From Tanytarsus gracilentus (taxonomy: Eukaryota; Arthropoda; Insecta; Diptera; Chironomidae), in assembly GCA_038502055.1 (NCBI GenBank), contig JAXRKN010000040.1:1984001-2048000 (forward strand): 64,000 nucleotides of DNA, read 5' to 3'. Below are positions 11,701-24,000 of this stretch, piece by piece. Both the position numbers and the translations under genes were made by a program. How positions within the stretch are numbered: position 1 is the stretch's first letter; the number at the start of each line of letters is the position of its first letter. The notes below the pieces were generated by a model. It was not told the origin of the DNA and searched no databases. It was given only the letters and a program-made list of their open reading frames with translations.

Positions 11701-13200
11701 TAATTTCCAATTTTACATCCACCATCGTCTTCAGATGGTCCCCATGAAAGTGTGACAGTATTTCCTAGTAGTAAATTGACTAGAACTTTGCCAGGAGGCA
11801 TTGGACGTGCAGTCACAGTCACCAAAAATGATGCGCTATCTTCACCCAATTCATTCATCGATTTTAAATTGTATTCACCTCGATCTGAACGATTTGTATT
11901 TGATATTTTAAGTGTTGAATTTTTATCGGTTGTGACAATTTCATATCGTTCATTATTCTCAATTGTTTCTCCATTGTGACTCCATTGAACGATTGGCGGT
12001 GGCCTTCCAGCAAGTCCAACCTTCAATCGAATCACTTCTTCAGCTTCAATAATTAAACCATCTTCATATTGACGAGGTAATCTAATTTTGGGTGGCGCTT
12101 CAATGGTTAACTTTGATTTTGTGAAGGAATATCCAACACGATTTGTCGCTGTGCATTTAATTTCACCTTCGTCTGTCAATGAAGCTTGATAAAATAAAAG
12201 TGTGCTTGTGTTGCTGTCAGTGACGATTTTAGCACGTCGACTACTGAATATTTCAAATCCATCTTTGAACCATGAAATTTGTGGAATTGGTGTACCCATA
12301 AATCTCACTTTAAATTCAACTTTTTCATTCTCGATGCCGCTTACGTCTTCGAGTTCTGTCGTGAATTTGGGTGCTGATAAAGTTGATGTGGGTTTTTGAA
12401 GAGTAACTGTTAAGGGATCTGAAGGGTCGCTAGGGTCAGAAGGACCCACAACATTTTCGGCAATTACTCGAAATTGATACCTCCAGCCGGGCTCTAATCC
12501 ACTAACTGCCAATTCGGTAAATTGAATGAGTTGCTGATTGGCGCGCGACCAACTGGGTGAGCCACTGCGAAACGAATTTCATTTGAAGCGTGAAAGTCAT
12601 TAATAATCCTAAAATATTTACGCTTTCTTATGCTCAACCACGTATCCAATGATCGCTGAGCCTCCGTCATGATTCGGCTTTTGCCACTTTATTGTTACAA
12701 CATCAGGTTCATCGGACGCTAAGCCGGGCAATCTTCGATGCGAAAGAGAATATTTAAAAGGAATTTACGTAAAATTATTTCGCGTGCCTTAAAAGTTTAC
12801 TCACAAGTAAGGCTTTCCTGGTGCCGCTGGACGCTCTGAGAGAAATTTATTTGCAAAGAGAGAAATTTGAGCATAAGAAAAAGCTTTTCTCTGAGTTTTT
12901 TTAAATCAAACAAATCGTCAATAGTGAGAGAAACTCTCGCGTTCGCTCTCAAAAGTGATCGCGAGAAGAAGAGGAAATTTTTCTTTTCTTAAAAAAACTT
13001 TGAAATTGATCTAAAAATAGCGCAAATCTTTTCTTTTTTACGGGAAAAATTTCGACATTTTTGTCTGATTTCCTTTGAAAATTTTCATTAAAATCGATTA
13101 TGTGTCGATTGAAAGAGGAAAATACTTTGCTACCTGCTGATTTCCAGTGTACATTTTTCCTGTATTTATCCTTGTGCGATTTTGACGATTGATTTCCCAT
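8724..13200 (-). CDS. FN3-Ig-Ig-FN3 protein, N-myristoylation-like start and C-terminal membrane segment
   Basis: Resembles muscle Ig/FN3 proteins of the myosin-binding-protein/titin-like class; probably the gene called CG14964 in Drosophila, from memory only. Five exons join in frame to 1315 aa: 13200-13134, 12835-12805 (a 31-nt microexon), 12732-12622, 12564-10979 and 10876-8724. The N-terminus MGNQSSKSHKDK has Gly2 and basic residues as in myristoylated proteins. FN3-1 lies at about 23-125 (PGKPYLLP, YVVEHKK, WRYQFRVIAEN), Ig-1 at about 135-225, Ig-2 at 228-320 and FN3-2 at 322-420 (GSEYKFRVKAENPYG). The rest is low-complexity, Ser/Pro-rich and basic, with two SxSVDQEA repeats preceded by RKR or RRR and many RRAS-type kinase sites. 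A hydrophobic stretch at about 1265-1291 is followed by a Lys-rich end (KRKPKEEAKKEK), giving a likely membrane anchor. Function not established. Confidence 0.8.
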
Positions 13201-13809
13201 TTGGAAATGCTTAAATAAATTTTCACCTTAAAATCGAGCTTAAAACTAAATTAAAATTCTTTCCAGTCACATTTGACCATAAACACTTGATTTTTTTGAT
13301 AAGAATTTCTATTTATAGCCACATAATTAAACTTTTTCGTTTTCACTAATTTTCACTTTCCACAATTAGACACCCAATTCGATCAGTCCTGCTCTTACGA
13401 ATGAGCAAATATATTTGAGATTTTCTTTTTTTTCTGAGATGAAAATTTTCAATTTGAGAGCAATGAAAATTTTGAGCGATCAGTCGGGAAATTTTCTCTC
13501 TCAGAGCGAAAAGTTGGTTTGTTGACATGAAAAACATGATCATAATGAAAAAGAAAACCAAATTGAGAGCGAGAGAGAATGTAAACATTTCAACATGTGG
13601 CAAATTGTCCGTGAAATTTTTAAGCTGCAAATATTTTAGCTCCGTTATCTTTTTTAATTGCTTTTTTAACTATTTCTAAAAAACAATGCAGAACTTTTTC
13701 ATTAGTAAAATTAATTATAAAAATATATTTTTATGTCATCACGAAAATCAATAAAAGCTCAAACAAATTCATTAATATCAATATCGAACTCTGTCACGAG
13801 TTAATTTTG
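13201..13809. other. Divergent promoter region, FN3/Ig gene and TIL-Kunitz gene
   Basis: These 0.6 kb lie between the starts of two oppositely transcribed genes. They contain several CTCTCTC/GAGAG clusters (about 13490-13580), which could bind GAGA-type factors. No coding exon seen. Confidence 0.45.
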
Positions 13810-13818
13810 TATAAATAG
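13810..13818 (+). promoter_or_regulatory. TATA box of the TIL-Kunitz gene
   Basis: TATAAATAG lies 53 bp upstream of the ATG at 13863. With transcription starting about 30 bp downstream, the 5' UTR would be only about 20-25 nt, typical of insect secreted-protein genes. Confidence 0.65.
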
Positions 13819-13862
13819 AGATAAAATGCGACAAATCGCTTAGAGTAATTTTTGTAGTTGAC

Positions 13863-15065
13863 ATGAAACTTTTTGTGGCTTTCTGCATTTTTATATTTTC
13901 AGCTTCGAGCTATGCCGAAAAATGTGAATGTAATGAGGAATACAGTGAATGTGGCGCACATGGTTGCCAAAATACTTGTGAAGAACCAGCACTAATTATT
14001 TACTGTGACCCTGCTCCTGGATGCTATCCTGGATGTGTTTGCATGGAAGGATATCTTAAAGATAGTAAAGGGAATTGCGTTGAGGTGTCTGCTTGTCCTT
14101 CAGTTAAACGTAAGCACATACAAATAAATTTTAAATAATTAAATAAACTTTCATTCTAAACAGCTGTTTGTTCAAAGGCATTCGAAGAATATACTGACTG
14201 TGGTACAGCTTGTCCTACAACATGTGAAAATAAAGACGATTTCACCAGAATTTGTACAGCTAACTGTGTTCGTGGCTGCTTCTGTCAACAAGGTTATGTT
14301 CGAGATGCTTCAGGAGATTGCATTCTCCCAACTAACTGTCCAGCACCCGAACCTATTAAATGTTTAGCAAACGAGCAATACAGTGAATGTGGAGCAAATG
14401 GTTGCCAAAATACTTGTGAAAACCCAACTTTAGATCAAGTTTGTAGAGGAGTTTGCATCGCTGGATGCATTTGCAAGGAAGGATTTCTAAGAGATAGTGA
14501 AGGAAAATGTGTAGCTCAAGAGGAATGTCAAAAACCTATTCGTAAGTTGCAAAAATATATTACTCAATTTAAAATAATTAAATTTATGGGATTTAGCTAT
14601 TTGCAATAAAAACGAAGAATTTACTGACTGTGGCACGGCTTGTCCACTGACATGTGAAAATAAGGATCAACCTCCTCTTATCTGCACATTGCAATGCGTT
14701 GCTGGTTGTTTCTGTCTATCAGGCTTTGTTAGAGATTGCGAAGGAAATTGTGTGTTGCCAAGTGACTGTTCTTATCATAAAATACCAGGTTAAATCTCAC
14801 ACTTTATTAAAATATTATAATTAAATTTCTGAATGTAATCGAGAAAATTAATTTTTTTAAACAAATTTTCATCCTTTTATATAAAATATTTTCAGAAATT
14901 TGTCTATTGCCAATGATGCCGGGACCATGTAAAGCAGCCTTTCCAAGATGGGCTTATTCTTCAACAGCTGGTAAATGCATAAAATTCATATACGGTGGCT
15001 GTGAAGGAAACGAAAATAATTTTTCGTCGGAAAAAGAGTGTAAAAATGTTTGCATGAAGAAATAA
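13863..15065 (+). CDS. Secreted serine-protease inhibitor, four TIL domains plus one Kunitz domain
   Basis: Predicted extracellular inhibitor of serine proteases. Four exons join in frame to 328 aa: 13863-14109, 14164-14541, 14597-14788 and 14896-15065. A signal peptide (MKLFVAFCIFIFSASSYA) is followed by four Cys-rich trypsin-inhibitor-like modules, each with the spacing C..C..C...C...C..C.C..GxC...C and about 57 residues: one in exon 1, two in exon 2, one in exon 3. Modules 1 and 4 each carry one extra Cys. Exon 4 encodes a six-Cys Kunitz/BPTI domain (about 275-326) with GPCKA, so Lys is at the P1 position, pointing to trypsin-like targets, and the usual FIYGGC. All introns are phase 1, the pattern of domain duplication by exon shuffling. 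Place of action (gut, saliva or haemolymph) cannot be told. Confidence 0.92.
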
Positions 15066-15084
15066 ATTTTAATGCACGATTTTA

Positions 15085-15090
15085 AATAAA
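15085..15090 (+). terminator. Polyadenylation signal of the TIL-Kunitz gene
   Basis: AATAAA 20 bp after the stop codon. Confidence 0.65.
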
Positions 15091-15126
15091 ATATCATGAT
15101 CATGATTTAGAGTCACAAATAATTAT

Positions 15127-15132
15127 TTTATT
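15127..15132 (-). terminator. Polyadenylation signal of the G12-like gene
   Basis: AATAAA on the minus strand, 22 bp after the stop at 15154. The two convergent genes end within about 90 bp of each other. Confidence 0.6.
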
Positions 15133-15153
15133 CAACAATTAAAAATATCAAAA

Positions 15154-15827
15154 TTAGTTCCATCGCAGTACTTCATAAACTACATCTTTCAAGTATTCTA
15201 TGTTGACTCCTAAATTTTTCAAATCCGTTAAAACTTCTTCGATTTCCTGATTTCTAAAAGTACTTTCAAGCGATGGTCGACTTACGTTGAGGATTAAATA
15301 CAAGTGAGCGAAATCTTTTCCATCCACCAATAATCCATCAATTAGTTTTTTCATTTCATCGTAATTGATTTCGTTTCTGATTTCATCCTCAAAAGTTTTG
15401 TAAGAGAAATTTTCGCCCAAAAAATTTTGAAGTGTGGCCGCTCGGTAAGTTCCGCTAATCTCACGTTCAAATTCACTTATGAGAGTTTTTAAATCCACGC
15501 CATGTGTTTTCATCCATTCGGTGATATCATCCACTTCTTCTGACTGCATTAAGACATCTAAAGAATGAACAAATTTTTCACTTCTCATATAATTTACGAG
15601 ATGCTGTATTGGTGCATCGTTCTCGTAGTATTCTCTGATAATCTCTTTGATTCTCGGTAAGTTTATCACATTTTTGAACTGATCAACCTCATTTCTAAGC
15701 ATGGCTGTGGGAAGGGCTGTAATTAATTAAAATTTTTAAAATTAATTTATTTTTAAGATTTAATTTTCTCACAATTTATCACAATGAACTGTGTGCCAAT
15801 AATCATTAAAACTGCTAACGAACACAT
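15154..15827 (-). CDS. Secreted G12/insect-allergen-repeat family protein
   Basis: Member of the insect allergen-related repeat family (mosquito G12, cockroach Bla g 1 type), secreted proteins mostly found in the midgut and thought to bind lipid or nutrients. Two exons join in frame to 205 aa: 15827-15773 and 15716-15154. The N-terminus (MCSLAVLMIIGTQFIVINS) is a hydrophobic signal peptide split from the mature part by a 56-bp intron. The mature chain is all-helical in character and acidic, with family-like pieces NVINLPRIKEIIREYY, VHSLDVLM and DLKTLISEFE, and a single repeat unit rather than the tandem units of Bla g 1. The donor was chosen because only the GTGAGA site at 15772 keeps the frame open. 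The family call rests on pattern memory. Confidence 0.78.
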
Positions 15828-16129
15828 TTTCTCTAATTTGTTTAACGAAGTTTCCTCAACAAATTTTCCGAATCGACTGATGCCAGCAACGAAAATATTC
15901 AGTATCTTTATGTTTGCACTAATTAAACCATTGTCACTTATCGGAAGCCAATTTATATCGATAGCACCGACAACAAGTCAAAGAGTTGTCAAGATAATGA
16001 TTTTTTCTTTTATAAATTGAGTTGACAATTATTATTTTTTCTAGAATCAATGAATTGCTCATCGCGTGCGCAATGCATTGATTTTGTGTTGCCGATATGA
16101 TTGATTACCTAACTTCTCTCGTATTTTTA
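15828..16129. other. Upstream region of the G12-like gene
   Basis: Presumed promoter of the minus-strand gene. No clear TATA box or further exon was recognised. Confidence 0.35.
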
Positions 16130-17042
16130 GCGTAACCCACAAAGTGGTGTAACGCTTATATGCTCGTGATTCCGTCCGTCCGTCCGTCCGTCCGTCTGTC
16201 CGTCCGTCCGTCCGTCCGTCCGTCCGTCTGCACAAGCGAGATCTCGGTCCCTGGACCAGCTAGAGACTTCTAGTTTTCGCCAGATGGTAGCTCTTAGGGT
16301 CTATATGTGGGCCTGCTATTTTTTGAGTCATGCTTGGTCGTGCTGGAGATAACGTCCATTTTTATAAAATTTTTTCTTATTGGCTTCATGGGTTCGTTGA
16401 ACTCGTGATTGGACAGAAATCGATTGGATTATTCATAACTTGCCAGGATCGATTGACATAATCTTTTTGAGTCTGCTTGGTCGTGCCACAGACAGAAAAT
16501 GTCCATTTTTCAGAACTATGGTTTATGGGTTGTTGAACTGTGATTGGCAGGAATGATTGATATAGATGATTTTTGAGGAATGTCCATCATGGCCGGCCAG
16601 AGTGCCACGGACAGAAAATGTTATTTTTCAGAACTATGTTATGTATTCGTTGACTCGTAATTGAACAGGACTGAATGGCATTGTGATTTTTGATGAATGT
16701 CCATCATGGCGGCCAGTAGTGCCCGGCGCCAAAATGTCCTTTTTAGAACTTGCTTCATGGGTATCGTTGAACTCGTGATTGGCAGGTTATTGATAATGAT
16801 TTTTGATAAATGCTAATCAAGGCCGGCAGTGTGCCACGGACAGCCAAAATGTCCATTTTTCAGAACTATGACTTCATGGGTATCGTTGAACTCGTAATTG
16901 GACCAGGAATCTAATGACATAGACGATTTTTGAAAAATTGTCGAACAGGACTGCCACGGACAGCCAAAGTGTCCGGATTGACTTAAACTCATTTTTTATG
17001 CACTTGATTTTCAAACACTGATCTGTTACAAGTGGGTTACGC
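16130..17042. mobile_element. Non-autonomous repeat element with 11-bp inverted ends and internal tandem repeats
   Basis: The left end GCGTAACCCAC (16130-16140) and right end GTGGGTTACGC (17032-17042) are exact reverse complements. The left end also forms its own near-hairpin with GTGGTGTAACGC just inside. Between them lie a CCGT microsatellite (16171-16230) and about five degenerate copies of an approximately 117-bp unit. CAGAACTATG recurs at 16511, 16629 and 16861, and a mutated copy lies near 16744. The unit also holds TCGTTGAACTCGTGATTGG and GTGCCACGGACAG. No ORF. The body is richer in G+C than its surroundings. No target-site duplication was evident. Confidence 0.65.
16171..16230. repeat. 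(CCGT)n tetranucleotide microsatellite
   Basis: About fourteen CCGT units with two CTGT variants, inside the repeat element. Confidence 0.95.
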
Positions 17043-20000
17043 GGCAACACCCACGTGTGGGTTTTGAAACATTTTTTGTTTATTTATAGCTTTCTTGTTG
17101 TGTCATAAATATATTGAGTCATTTTACCTATTTTGAAATTGTAAATTTTTAAAAGCTTTTGACTTTTAATTTCATACAAAAAAGCTTTCATTACTTAAAA
17201 ATTAATTCACAGAATCTGTGTCATGTCACATTACCGTTCATTTTCACTTCTGTGATGAATTAAAATTGCAAAGATGCAGTAAGTGGTACAAAAGAGGAAG
17301 AAAAGTTCGATAACATCATTTAGGAAAGGAAGTGAGTAATAAAGAAATTCATTCAACTTCAAAACATGTTTTTCAACGTTCCTTCTCATAATTTGGTATA
17401 CGACAGTAATGGAGGGCCGTGATTATCATGTGAATGTAATTTGCCACATACGGCCTCGACCACTGTCTTTTCTTCTTTCTTTTCAGGCATATTTATGCTG
17501 CTGTGTCTCCCATTCTGTTTGTGTGTACTTGCAAGGTTATTTCTGTTATGTACTTTGAAAGTCTCTTAACAGTTAGTGCTGTTGCACCTGTTTGAATTGT
17601 TAAATGTGTGAAAAGAATGACTTCATTTATGTAACGCATCTGAAGAAAAGAGGATTATGCTCTAAAAGCCATTTAAAATTTAAAGTACATCTGGATGCTG
17701 TGAGAAAACTTTAAACACACTCAATTATTCAAGACTCGAAACTTTTTGTGGTATTCTTTTCTATTTATTTAAAAGACCAAAGATAACTAAAGAAAGTGGT
17801 CGTGAATGGATGTTATTAATATATTTTCAGGTATTATGCTGAACACAAAAAGAGATTTGATGATTGTTAGTTTAAAATAATAAACGTTTACCTTTAGGGT
17901 CATAAAATTTCAAAGTAATGATTAATTAATAAATTTATGGTAAGAAATATTTTTTGGTGAGTTAAAATTTAAATTTATTTTTAAAAATTTTTATCGTTAA
18001 TTAATTTTTGCATTTTTACTAATTTTTTTTTTATAATTTTATAAAATATTTTTATGTTCTTCATTTATTTTTATATTTATTTTATTAATTTATGAAAAAG
18101 AATATTTTTTTTGATTGTTCAACTCTAAAATAACTCTAATCCGATTTTCTTTCAAACCCGTCTGCATCAAAAATTTAATTCCCTGAAAAAATCTCGATTA
18201 TCACGAAACCTAATCAGAAGCTCAAGAATTCATTTAATCATCTTCACACATGTCGTTGTTGAGTCCGGAATTACGTACGATCGCTTTCATAGTAAACATT
18301 AACATCAAATAACTTTCCCCCATCGATTGACACAGGAACGAACACTTTATTCTTGTTTTATGATCCAATCTTGGCTGCTGTTAGAGAAAACATTTTTTCA
18401 GCATCCAGAGAGTAAATCTCACTCTCAGCTTTGATTTTTTTCCTCTCTTTAATTGTGGCAGGTAAATTTTTTCTTCTTCTTGAGCAGTCAGCGAAATGAT
18501 GCTCGTCCACATATTAAAACAGGTTCCTTCTTCTACATTTCATTATGGTTTGACTTTCTTAGCTCTCGCGCTCTCTCTCTCGCATTGGCCGTTAAGCATA
18601 CAAATGCTCACGTGAAAATTCTCTCGTTGATGGAGCAGCATTTAACAACAAATATTGACTCCACACACGAGCATATTGTTGCAATATCTCGAAGAAAAAA
18701 AACTAAAGTCGGGAGAGAGAGAGCGAGATCAGATACAATTCAACTCTCGTCGCGATAACAAGCGTTTCGCTTGTTTTTTTAAGTTGATTTTTCAGTTAAA
18801 TTTTTTGTAACCGTCATTTGATTCCTTTTGCAAAATTCGCGTGTTTGCGTGGAAGAACGAAGAGATAATATGAAAAAATAATAAAGTGGTAGTACACATA
18901 ATTATTACACATAGATAGATTATACACATCGGAATATGATTTGTGCTTTTTAAGAGTAAGAACAACATTGTGAAGTGTGAATAAGAAAATAAAACTGGTT
19001 TGCAATTAGTTGATTGAATAGATCACGAGCAAATGAAGCAAAATTAAGTTGATAAGAAGTGCAAACTCTAATTTAAATAACGGTTGATAACGGAAATTTT
19101 TGATAAAATAATAAAAATTCAAATTGGATTAAAAAATTAAGAAATTCAAAGTGCTCGAGTTCGGTTATGCATAATTTAAAGCGTTCACCGCAGAATGTTT
19201 GAATGAGAAAAATTAGCTCAAGGAAGAATTTGCGTTATACGTTGATGGGTGTGACTATGACAGGAGAATTTTATTTCTCAATTATTTTTTTGAGTTTGTT
19301 GACTTGATTTAAATAAATCAAGATTTTTTTGGATGACTTTGAATAATAAAAAATTTAAATTTTTTATTTCAGTTTCGAATCTTTTTATAATCACAAGTAT
19401 TATGTCATCATAAAAGTCGATTGAGGTGCAATCAATTTTCTTTCATTTACATCTAAAATGCATTTTAAAAATCCAATTAACGTAAATTGATAAAATTCAT
19501 AATTAATGATGGCAAGCTAGGTGTGTAGTCAAGTTGATAGCACTATCTAACCTAACTGTAACTTTGCTCTTTCTCGTTTTGCTTGTTGCCGACATCGATG
19601 ATGATAAAATCAAGTTTTTTGAATCTCCTTAACACCACCTAGAGATCGAGTCACCTCATTTCATTTCTCAACCACAAATAAAAAACTTATCAGAAAAAAG
19701 AGAAACCAACAAAAAAATTTATTTCAATTTTTAAGTTTATGCGTTTCTTTCTCGGAAACATTAAAATGAGTCAAAAATGTTGAAAGAGTCCATAACCATA
19801 TTTCTTATGGCACACAGAGAAAGCTGGCGACAAATTTATGCCAATAAAATTATTCTGCCCGAGAAGGTGGAAAAGTGTGTTAATAAAATTAAAATTTAAA
19901 GTTTACTCGCGAGGAATTTATTGGGAATGGCAAAGTCGAGGTTGTCTGTAAGCACGACAACCTCCATATAAAAAATGCATTTTTATACTTTTTTGCAATC

Positions 20001-21030
20001 AAAATTTAAACTAGAAATCAAAGTTCTTTTTGTATGTTTAAGAAAAATATTTCTTACTTAACATTCAACACTCCTTTCTATCACTCATGTAAGCATTTCT
20101 CCATATATGAGATTGTTTTTATGCGCACAGAAATGGAATTTTTCTCTGCAATGTTAAACACATTTGCAATTTGCTATTTTATGCCTCAAAGGCTATTTGA
20201 GAGATTTGTTTGAAAAGTTGCAGCAACATAGCCGCATGCAAGTTGAAGGGAAAAGTAAAAACTTGTAGGAAAACCCATCACATCTAACTTCACATCAAGA
20301 GATTAAAAACTCTTTTGAGACACCGGAACCAAAGCATAAATTTCCCTCAAAGCTCTTCATCACGAAAACATTAAATCGGATTAAAAACTTGTTGCACATT
20401 TTAATGCATATTTTACAACTAAAACAAAAGCTACTCAAATAAAAGTTGTAGCATGCATGTTAAGTTACAAGCGAGAAATTTTTTTGAATATTAAATTTCA
20501 AGATACAAAAAATTAAGCCGGTGAACACAAAACTCGAATGCACTTATCATAAACATAAATTTTTACGATATTTTTGAAAATTCGAAGGGGAAAAACTTTT
20601 TATAATTTTAGCCGAATTAATTAAGATTTCCTAATTAAGAAATATTCTGAGTAAAAATTTTCTGTGATTTCTTAAAGGTGCAGTTATAGAATGTACATAA
20701 AATAATGCAAATTGAAAAAATCCAATGTATATAAAAGAGCAAGGAGAATGAGTGAAAAAATGCGAGAAAGCCCATGTGTTGTGTTGTAGCTGTTGCATGA
20801 CCTCAAAATAAAAAAATGCCTGAATGAGTGCCCAGTTTTGTGACTCGCCAGAGAGGAGAGACTTCAAGGAATGTAGTAAAAAAATCAACCGCAACAGCTC
20901 AAATTGCTGATAACAATACAACAAACGATTAATCGTGGTAGTGAGTGAAGTTGTAAAAAAATATCGATGCCAATTCAGGCAGTTGTGAGACGTGTAGTTG
21001 AGAAGCAGAAATAAGTTATAACCAGTAGCG
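17043..21030. other. Upstream region of the zormin-like gene
   Basis: About 4 kb without a convincing coding exon. A block at about 18540-18780 is rich in CTCTCTC and GAGAGAG and in CG dinucleotides and could be a promoter with a non-coding first exon, but no start or splice site could be fixed. The 80-100 bp before 21031 are probably 5' UTR. Confidence 0.4.
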
Positions 21031-24000
21031 ATGGAAGCGGATGTTCTTAATATTTTAAAATCTCAAACCGCCTTTATTTCGGGTGGAGTTGATCGCGATT
21101 CAAATATTCTTATAATTTATCAATTACCTCACGAGATACAACCATGGACTAAGCGTTACATTGAAGTGTCAACAAAATATTTGGTTAATGCTCTAAGGTA
21201 AGTTTATGTTTTAAAATATTTAGAGAAATTACCATAAAATTTAATATTTTAATAGCGAACAAACTCTCTCAAATGGCCTCGTCGCAATTGTCGATACACA
21301 AAAGTGTCCTTGGCGCGTGGCACGCGAGCAAATCAAATTCATAACACAACAATTAGACAAGCATCTGATTAAAGTTTATGCAATCAGAAACGACGGGTTT
21401 TCCGTGCAGAATTGTGCAAAATCTTATAAAAAAGGAGAGGTGAGATCATCGATGCGAAACTTTTACGATCGTCATTAAATTTGTGTTCATTCTACGTGCA
21501 TGTGCTTATCGAGCTGTTAATTTAATTCAATCCAACCGCAAATTTCTCACTACACAACTCCAAGTAAATTATCAAGTCGTGCAGTAAATTAAATATTTTA
21601 CGCATATTGAATGATTGGAATCGATTTCATTCGCATGTGAAGCAGAAAAAGTTTGAAGACGATCATTTGTGGGTTTGAAATTGAAAGCGACTAATTAAGT
21701 CATTATGCGATGCTATTACGAGCTTTGCGTAATAAACCAAAATTATGTGACTTTTTCTTAGAGAGAATTGAAATTATTCACTGCTACTGGATTATGAGTT
21801 ATTGTTGACCGCAATGATGCTCAAAAAATTATAGTTTTAAAAAAGCTTTTAAAGTGAAAATATATTCGATGATGAATTGATTGTTAATTAATATTTCTTG
21901 TGTGGTTTAAACGTTATTGCGCAATTTATGATTTTTAAACAATTTCAGTTAATTTCAAATTTTAAATTATTTTTAACGTTTTTTAAAATTAATCACAATT
22001 AAAATGTGAAATTTCTCCACACAAGTTAGGACGTTAAAAAATTAAGAACAATAAACAACAATTTGGCTTAATTTTCTTCCTTTTAAGTTCCATGTTTATT
22101 GCACATACAACTGTCCAATTTGTAATTCAATTGAATTCACGAGAGCGAGAAGGAATTGCCTATAATAAGAAAAGAAATTTCACCAGAAAAAAAAGATTTA
22201 TCGCTTTTACAAAATTGACCAATTTAATTCCTTTCTTTCGCTTTCGATTTGTCTTCGCCTAGCTCACCCACAATAGTCTTCTGCAATGCGGAATCAAAGA
22301 CAATTTGGGTGAAAAAAAGTCTCACCATCCCACACTAATCTTTTTATAATTTGATAATGAATTTTTATGATTCGTGATTTTTTCTCCACATTTAAATTTT
22401 TTTATATCCAACAAAGGCATTATTCGAAAGTGAATGTGCATGCAGAAGAGAAATTTCAAAGTCAAGACTGGAGCAATTTTTTTCTTCCTTCTTTTTTCCA
22501 TGACTTCAATGGCAAGGGATGGAAAAAAAATTATTTCAAATATTTTGTAAAAAAATCGTTTAAAATATTTTAATTCTTTGTATTTTTTTTCTAAAGTTCT
22601 CACTCCTTTTTTGGATTAATGCATTCGTGCAACCTTTGAGAGCATTGAAAGATTCAGGCATTTGTCCTTGGCGTGCCTTGATCACCGATACAAAAGCGAA
22701 GATTTTATTTTGGGTTTTTCTCTTTCTCCACTGACTTACATTTAATGATGATTAATGCCGCAAATATTGTTCAATTCAATTATCCTAACTGAGTTCACAA
22801 TACTCACATAAAATAGATTTTATTTTTGCAAAAAAAAATTCCGTTATTATTATGGAGAGTTTTAATCTCTCCATAAATTTTTGAATGCTTCCAAAAAATA
22901 TTTCGGCACAATTTTTCGAGATAAAATTCTTTAAAAAGTCATAATGAGAAAAAAATAAAATAGAAGTTCATTCACTGACTCGTTGAAACCTGTTTTGACG
23001 GTAGCGCAAAAAAAGAAAACGGCGGAAAAAATCTAAACCACTTGCATCACGACTTTTTTTACTGTTGGTCGCTCACACACACTCAATAATTTGATTTATT
23101 AGTAGCAAAAATGAACAAAATTTAAGACAATTCCCTTCAAGGCAAAAATTGGTAAATTTTTCACACTAAAACTCTTTTCAGCCCATCATTATTTCCAAAT
23201 CCCGGCTGAACAAATTCTTCAACTTATCGGAATTGCCAACTGAAATTGGCGGTTTGCAGCACTACAATCACGAGGAATGGATTAGAAATCGAATGGTAAA
23301 ATTGAAATGATCGTGAAAATCGATTCTGGTTAATCAGAAATTTGAAATAATTAATTAAGACAAAAAATTCTTTTAAAAAGATCAAAATTACTCGCATCAT
23401 GATTAATTGCCCTATAAACATTTCATAAATTATACTCCTAGTCACAAACCTCCGACAGATCCATCTGTCAATGATCATCGACAGTCACTCTAATTTTAAC
23501 TAATCACTCTCTATTTTCTCTCTCTCCTTCTTGAACAGCAAATTGATGACTTTAATAAATTCTTCAACATAACAATTACATCCATCAAATCATTGAAAGC
23601 GAATCTATTGAACACCGATCAAATGCGATCATCTGAAATCGAGCAGAGAATTAAGCTCTGCAGTTCCTCACATGATGAGATCCAAAGACATATTAAAACT
23701 TTACTGGATAATGGTGAGTTTCACATGAGCAACTGAAGAAAGTGCGGTAAATTATTATCTCCATGCTAATTGCTCTCTAAATACAAATAATGTCTCTTAG
23801 AGTGGGTCAATGAAAGGAAATTGAGCGTCTAATAAGAATTTTTATAGATCTTAAATGAGAAGTTAATAAACGAAACAGGTTGCATTGGGCATGCAGAGAT
23901 TGAACAATAATAATTAATGGTCATTGAGCAACAGCAAATCATTAAAAAAGTAGGAACTGTCATTAGCTGTTGAGTGATTAAAGAACTCACGATTTCTAAA

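Noticed and set aside
18453..18758. 101-codon plus-strand open frame
   Set aside because: Falls on GAGA/CTCT repeats, low complexity. More likely promoter or 5' UTR.
22322..22603. Overlapping open frames on both strands
   Set aside because: Low-complexity AT-rich sequence inside an intron, no coding character.
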